NCBI RefSeq assembly: GCF_031127875.1
Contig: NZ_JARXIA010000007.1
Coordinates: 124,001 to 188,000, forward strand
Direction: 5' to 3'
From: Pelagicoccus sp. SDUM812005
GTDB lineage: Bacteria > Verrucomicrobiota > Verrucomicrobiia > Opitutales > Opitutaceae
DNA: 64,000 nucleotides
The notes below the pieces were generated by a model that worked only from the letters and a program-made list of their open reading frames with translations, had not been told where the DNA came from and ran no database searches. Below, piece by piece: positions 60,155 to 64,000 of this stretch; within the stretch, counting starts at the first letter, position 1, and each line of letters starts with the position of its first letter. Position numbers and translations under genes: made by a program.

Positions 60155-60628
60155 ATGAAGAAAAAGACGAAGAAACAGAGCGCTAAGAAAGTTGACCCGG
60201 TAGTGGAGGGATTGCGGCAGGTGGTAGCGGATAGCTACGCCTTGCTCGGTCAGTTGCACCATTGCCACTGGAACGTTACGGGGCCGGGGTTCTTCTCGCT
60301 GCACAACGCGTTCGAGGCTCAGTATACGGAGCTTTTTGCGGCGATCGACGAAATCGCGGAACGCGTACGGGCTCTTGGGAGCAAGGCGCCGGGCGGCTTG
60401 CGTTGCCTTTCCGATATGTCGGAGATCAAGGAGCTCGGCGAGGATGCTTCGGCGAAGGAGATGGTCTCGCACCTGCACGATTCGCATCGGCATGTGATCG
60501 AGAACTTGAAGAAGGTCCGTGACACTGCGGGAGACGCAGGGGACGACCAGACGGAGGATTTGATGATTAGCCGGATCCAGGTGCACGACAAGGCGGCCTG
60601 GATGTTGGGCAGCTACCTTGCGGGCTAG
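60155..60628 (+). CDS. dps: Dps-like ferritin (DNA-binding starvation protein)
   Basis: 157 residues from the ATG at 60155. A Lys-rich N-terminus (MKKKTKKQSAKK) as in DNA-binding Dps. Ferroxidase ligands: H38 (HHCHWNVTG), H50 (FFSLHNAFE), D65 and E69 (AAIDEIAERVRALG). The rest follows the four-helix pattern. It oxidises iron with peroxide and coats DNA in starvation and oxidative stress. An inverted repeat follows at 60660. Confidence 0.92.
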   Translation: MKKKTKKQSAKKVDPVVEGLRQVVADSYALLGQLHHCHWNVTGPGFFSLHNAFEAQYTELFAAIDEIAERVRALGSKAPGGLRCLSDMSEIKELGEDASAKEMVSHLHDSHRHVIENLKKVRDTAGDAGDDQTEDLMISRIQVHDKAAWMLGSYLAG

Positions 60629-60659
60629 TCCCGCGGGAGCTCGAACTTTTAAACGAATT

Positions 60660-60689
60660 GAGGGAAGGCACGGGTGGGTGCCTTCCCTC
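60660..60689 (+). terminator. Terminator-like hairpin after dps
   Basis: GAGGGAAGGCAC (60660-60671) pairs with GTGCCTTCCCTC (60678-60689). No T-run follows (TTAGTG), so efficiency is uncertain. Confidence 0.55.
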
Positions 60690-60726
60690 TTAGTGTCGGA
60701 TAGCGTCTAGTGACGGAAAGTGTTCG

Positions 60727-61122
60727 TTATACGGCGTAGGAGTGAACGGTGTACTCGGGGAGTCGGTCGTTCATTTCCAGGTCGAGGGTACGGATCTGGC
60801 AGAGGGTGCTGGATTGGAGCGTCAGCTCGTCGTAGGGGTAGCAGGCGGAAGCTAGGTTCTCGATGAGCTTGCGGGCCTCGGTATAGCTGAGCTTGCCGGA
60901 GAACTGCACTTCAAGGATCCGCGCGCATCCAGCCCGGACATTTTGTTTCAGTTCGCGTGGTAGCCAGTTTTCCTGGTCGAGCTTGCTGAGGATGAATTTG
61001 ATTCGCTGGGCGAAAGCCTTGGGGGTTGGGATGGTAGTGGTGGTCTTGGGATTCCAAGGGGTGGTGGGTCGCGGGCGCTGAGGGCTCTTTTGGCCGGAGC
61101 TAAGGTTCAAAAAGGCTTTCAT
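60727..61122 (-). CDS. Small helical protein, paralogue of the protein at 32133
   Basis: 131 residues. The Pro/Thr-rich N-terminus is followed by a helical core (LDQENWLPRELKQNVRAGCA) that lines up without gaps with residues 50-103 of the protein at 32133, with about 17 of 53 identities. No known family. Convergent with dps. A -24/-12-like element lies at 61157-61172. Confidence 0.62.
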   Translation of the reverse strand: MKAFLNLSSGQKSPQRPRPTTPWNPKTTTTIPTPKAFAQRIKFILSKLDQENWLPRELKQNVRAGCARILEVQFSGKLSYTEARKLIENLASACYPYDELTLQSSTLCQIRTLDLEMNDRLPEYTVHSYAV

Positions 61123-61156
61123 ATAGTTGCGTGTTGGTTGCTGCGATTTGAAGACT

Positions 61157-61172
61157 TGCGAAGGCTATGCCC
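61157..61172 (-). promoter_or_regulatory. sigma54-like element before the helical gene at 60727
   Basis: Minus-strand GGGCATAGCCTTCGCA has GG-N10-GC spacing but G at the first base; predicted leader about 24 bases. Confidence 0.3.
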
Positions 61173-61389
61173 TCCGAAGTCGGTAGACGGCGATGGGGGC
61201 CGTGTTTTTGTTTACGCCTCCTTTTCAATTTCTGCGCCAATCTATCAAGAGACTGGCGTTTGAGGGCGCGTTTAGAGGGAGAATGAGGGGATTGTAGCCT
61301 AAATCTTTTGTTTAGGTACGTAGTCTCCAGTAGTCCGCGGAGGCAGATTCCGGTGCAATTGGCATCCGGACGCTTGCATATTGAATGCC

Positions 61390-62493
61390 CTACTTGCTGA
61401 GGAGGACGGCCAGGGAATGAGTCCGCTCGAACTCTTGGGCGGCGGACTTGACGGCGACGAGGAGGGGTACGGCCATGATGGCTCCCGGGATGCCCCAAAG
61501 CCAGCCGAGGAAGAGGAGGACGAGGATGATGAAGATGGGATTGATGGTGAAGGAGCGACCCAAGATGAGCGGGGTGACGAAGTTGCCCTCTATCAGGGTG
61601 AGGGCCAGGTAGGCTGCCGGGTAGATGAGGGCGTACTCGAGGGTGTCGGTTATGCTGAAGGAAGCGAAGGTGAGCAGGCAGACTCCGGCCACGGCGCCGA
61701 GGTAGGGAATGAAGTTGAGGGCTCCTGCCAGGACGCCCCAGATGATGGGGTTGGGGAATCCGAGGAGGAAGAGGGCGAGGGACACGCAGGCGCCGAGTCC
61801 GGCGTTGATGAGGGAGACGGTCACCAGGTACTGGGAAACGCTGGATTCGATCTGGCGGGCGGTTTCGATGACTCGCTTCTTGTCGGAGAGCCGCGGGGAG
61901 ATCTCTACGGCGCGCTTGAGCAGGAGGTGTCCGAAGGCGAGCAGGAAGAAGAGCAGGATGAGGGTGGAAATGATGGCCCCGAGGACGATGGGGGTTTGGC
62001 TCAGGATCAGGTTGCCGAGTCCGGATTCCTCCATTTGCACCACCACGGGGCGGTTCTTCTTTTGCCCTTGGGTCATCTCGTTCAGCTGCTCGCTGGCGGC
62101 GTTCATGTTCTCGACGGGGCGCTTGAGGGCTTGGGCGAGCTTGCCCAGCTTGTCGAAGCTTTCCGGCGCGTTTTCGAGCAGGGATACGGCAGGCCCGGAG
62201 AGGGCGAAGATTCCGTAGGCGAAGGCGGCAGTCGCCACGGTGACGACTATGAAGGCGGCCAGGACGCGGGGCACGCGCAGGTGGAGAATCATGCGCACCG
62301 CAGGTGCGAGGGCGTAGCTGAGCAAGAGGGCGGCGAACACGGGCAGCAGGAACCCGCGGGCGACGTAGAGAGTTACGAAGATGATGATGAAGAAGACGAT
62401 TCCGTGGTAGTTGGCCACGATCGGAATGCCTGCAAAATCGTCTTGCTGCTTCGTTGGTGCGCTGGGAGGAGGTGGGGTGGCCGAATCATGCAT
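61390..62493 (-). CDS. AI-2E-family transporter (YdiK/PerM-like)
   Basis: 367 residues with about eight membrane helices in the AI-2E layout: N-terminal IFFIIIFVTLYVARGFLLPVFAALLLSYALAPAVRM, a central extramembrane stretch with helices, and the C-terminal LALFLLGFPNPIIWGVLAGALNFIPYLGAVAG and GNFVTPLILGRSFTINPIFIILVLLFLGWLWGIPGAIMAVPLL. Some members move autoinducer-2 or sodium ions; the substrate here is not known. It is 15 bases behind the glycosyltransferase and probably in one operon. Confidence 0.9.
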   Translation of the reverse strand: MHDSATPPPPSAPTKQQDDFAGIPIVANYHGIVFFIIIFVTLYVARGFLLPVFAALLLSYALAPAVRMILHLRVPRVLAAFIVVTVATAAFAYGIFALSGPAVSLLENAPESFDKLGKLAQALKRPVENMNAASEQLNEMTQGQKKNRPVVVQMEESGLGNLILSQTPIVLGAIISTLILLFFLLAFGHLLLKRAVEISPRLSDKKRVIETARQIESSVSQYLVTVSLINAGLGACVSLALFLLGFPNPIIWGVLAGALNFIPYLGAVAGVCLLTFASFSITDTLEYALIYPAAYLALTLIEGNFVTPLILGRSFTINPIFIILVLLFLGWLWGIPGAIMAVPLLVAVKSAAQEFERTHSLAVLLSK

Positions 62494-62508
62494 CTGATGG
62501 GGGATTGG

Positions 62509-63774
62509 CTAGTCGGTGATGGCGGAGGTTACGGTGGCGGTTTTCACTTTGAGGAGTTGGAGTTCGCCTTCGAGGCTGGCGATGACCTTGTCGAAATTTT
62601 CGATGCCGGTGCCTTCGATCCAGCTCTCGTGGGAGCCGATGCACTCTTGGTAGAGTTCCAAGGCGTGGGCGGCGGTGCTCTGGATGGAGAGTTGGCGAGC
62701 GGTTTCCTGGGCGGCGCTGGCGTATTCCTTGAGTTTGGCGGGAGCGCTGAGGAGTTTGACGAGCGATTGGGTGTACTCCGCTTGCGGGGCGTCTTGGGAC
62801 AGCAGGATGCCGTTTTTTTCGTGCTGCAGCACGTCGGAAACGCCGGGGCCGTCGAGGGCGATGACGGGCGCCCCGCCGGCCATGGCTTCGGCGAGCACGA
62901 GGCCCTGGGTTTCGCTTAAGGAGGCGAACGCGAAAAGATCGAAGCTGGCGTAGGCGTCCGCCAGTTCTTCCCCTTGTAGTGATCCTGTGGGTACGAAACG
63001 TTTCTCAAGCCCTTTGGATTGGAGGAGTTCGCGAATCTGCTCTTCCTCCTCGCCGCTGCCGACCAGGGCGAAGCAGGCTTCAGGAGCGGCGGCGAGCGCT
63101 TCTGCGACTGCTTCCGCCAAGTAGTGCAAGTTTTTCTCTTGGGCGATGCGACCGACGTGGCCGATCAAAGGGGCGTTGTCCGGTATGCCGTAGGCTTGGC
63201 GGAAGCGCTCGCCTTGGCCGTTGGCGAAGAAGTCGACGTCGATGCCGGTAGGCTGTACTCGTACGGGGACGGATACGCCTCGCTCCCGGATCAGTTCCTG
63301 AACGCTCTTGCTGGGCGCCAGGACCATCGAGCAGGCGTTCGCGTAGCCGGTCGCGAGCTCGATTGCGGCTTTCTTGGTGAAGTCGCTGTCGAAGGGCAGG
63401 TAGTTGGTGTACTCTTCGTAGAGGGTGTGGTGGGTGAAGACGATCGGCAGGTTTCTGGTGTAGGCGGAGCGCAGGGCGGTGTCCCCGAGCAGGAAGGGGT
63501 GGTGGGAGTGGATGAGGTCGGGCTCGAAGGCATCGAGCTGGCTGGATACGTTGCCTAGGAAGGGGATTTGGAAAGAGAAGCCGCTGTCGTTGAAGTTGGT
63601 AATGGCGGGTACTCGGTAGACGTTTGTTTCGTCGGGAATGCTTTCTTCGAACTCGGGCGCGATCACGAGGCACTCGTGTCCGAGTTTTCGATACGCTTCG
63701 GCAAAGCTGCTGACGGAGCGCGCAACGCCTCCCACGTGGGGGAGGTAGGTATTGGTAAACATTGCAATTTTCAT
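62509..63774 (-). CDS. GT4-family glycosyltransferase (MgdG/glucosyl-lipid type)
   Basis: 421 residues from the ATG at 63774 (MKIAMFTNTYLPHVGGVARSV). GT-B fold: N-terminal GGVARSVSSFAEAYRKLGHECLVIAP, HSHHPFLLGDTALR, THHTLYEEYTNYLPF, and the nucleotide-sugar part with GHVGRIAQEKNLHYLAEAV and FASLSETQGLVLAEAMAGGAPVIA (E-x7-E motif). It resembles glycolipid synthases and mannosyltransferases of the MgdG/PimB class. The ATG overlaps the stop of the upstream gene as ATGA. Confidence 0.88.
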   Translation of the reverse strand: MKIAMFTNTYLPHVGGVARSVSSFAEAYRKLGHECLVIAPEFEESIPDETNVYRVPAITNFNDSGFSFQIPFLGNVSSQLDAFEPDLIHSHHPFLLGDTALRSAYTRNLPIVFTHHTLYEEYTNYLPFDSDFTKKAAIELATGYANACSMVLAPSKSVQELIRERGVSVPVRVQPTGIDVDFFANGQGERFRQAYGIPDNAPLIGHVGRIAQEKNLHYLAEAVAEALAAAPEACFALVGSGEEEEQIRELLQSKGLEKRFVPTGSLQGEELADAYASFDLFAFASLSETQGLVLAEAMAGGAPVIALDGPGVSDVLQHEKNGILLSQDAPQAEYTQSLVKLLSAPAKLKEYASAAQETARQLSIQSTAAHALELYQECIGSHESWIEGTGIENFDKVIASLEGELQLLKVKTATVTSAITD

Positions 63775-64000
63775 GACTTGAGTACGGGTGAATCTTTTCT
63801 TTCGAGTACGACTTCGAAAAGCGATGTGCCCTGTTTTGAATCGTAACCAGGTATTGAATACTGGATGGTGGGCTGGATTTCCCCTCGAGCAGCGAGGCGG
63901 GTCTTTACGGATACGGCGGATTCGCTGCACTTTTTGATCTCTACGGAGATCGGGCCGTGAGAGGTGGGGAGGTTCTGGATGGAGATCGTCTCTTCGGAAT
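63771..64000 (-). CDS. C-terminal part of an unidentified protein (partial at window edge)
   Basis: An open frame enters on the minus strand from base 64000 and stops at TGA 63771-63773, overlapping the glycosyltransferase start. The visible 75 residues (for example ISVEIKKCSESAVSVKTRLA and PTIQYSIPGYDSKQGTSLFE) look like beta strands. The ATGA overlap makes an operon with the glycosyltransferase likely. No family can be named from this end. Confidence 0.6.
   Translation of the reverse strand, partial: SEETISIQNLPTSHGPISVEIKKCSESAVSVKTRLAARGEIQPTIQYSIPGYDSKQGTSLFEVVLERKDSPVLKS

Noticed and set aside
61381-62919. 512-residue Gly/Glu-rich plus-strand frame
   Set aside because: Antisense to the AI-2E transporter and the glycosyltransferase, both complete; low-complexity shadow.

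Overview
The window reads as one chromosomal segment of a Gram-negative bacterium of the Verrucomicrobiota, most likely an aerobic Opitutales/Puniceicoccales-type organism. I infer this from an alternative complex III plus caa3 oxidase operon, a VPDSG-type variant of the PEP-CTERM sorting tail, secreted fibronectin-III/InlB-repeat proteins, outer-membrane barrels, high-GC coding and many starts without a clear Shine-Dalgarno sequence. No rRNA, tRNA, CRISPR array, phage or insertion sequence was found. The ends cut a YihY/BrkB-like gene (left) and an unidentified gene (right).

Layout. 1-9.5 kb: GH13 alpha-glucan enzyme, PA2169-type helical protein, outer-membrane barrel, REC-histidine kinase, DUF748 protein, secreted FN3 protein, small lipoprotein. 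9.6-11.9 kb: VOC protein and topoisomerase IB (divergent) and a membrane-anchored protein. 11.9-15.2 kb: sulfur cassette (persulfide dioxygenase-rhodanese, two YeeE/YedE halves, glutaredoxin-MauE fusion). 15.2-18.2 kb: a palindrome-rich gap, a VPDSG-CTERM protein and an FMN glutamate-synthase-like protein. 18.4-29.8 kb: twelve tightly overlapping genes for alternative complex III (ActABCDEF), a small membrane protein, SCO1 and caa3 oxidase. 30-49 kb: a dense set of stress and overflow-metabolism genes (response regulator, BON/PRC protein, MgtC, DJ-1, transaldolase, SDR, NDH-2, phosphoketolase, ExoD, DCC, Cu/Zn-SOD, YciE, pyruvate oxidase, baeRF protein, cation antiporter). 49-55.4 kb: a regulatory core made of a sigma54-dependent response regulator and, converging on it from the other side, rsbR-rsbS-rsbT, an ATPase-PP2C protein and a histidine kinase whose N-terminus is itself RsbT-like. 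55.6-64 kb: YqjD/YqjE-like envelope proteins, cardiolipin synthase, DUF4112, Dps, an orphan helical protein, AI-2E transporter and a GT4 glycosyltransferase.

How it may work together. About twenty intergenic regions carry a -24/-12 signature (TGGC, then GC exactly 10 bases after the GG; several read TTGGCGCG-N5-TGCA) upstream of genes whose products match the RpoS/SigB-type general stress repertoire elsewhere (Dps, YciE, BON, PoxB, transaldolase, DJ-1, cardiolipin synthase and others). Together with the stressosome genes and the sigma54 activator this suggests a general stress response run by sigma54 instead of a sigmaS/sigmaB factor, with the stressosome coupled to a two-component relay. In eight cases the -12 element lies only 13-15 bases before the start codon, which predicts nearly leaderless messages. 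These motif calls were made by eye and are inference. A second unusual element is a MITE-like repeat with TA-flanked terminal inverted repeats, present twice (38965-39069, 55504-55589).
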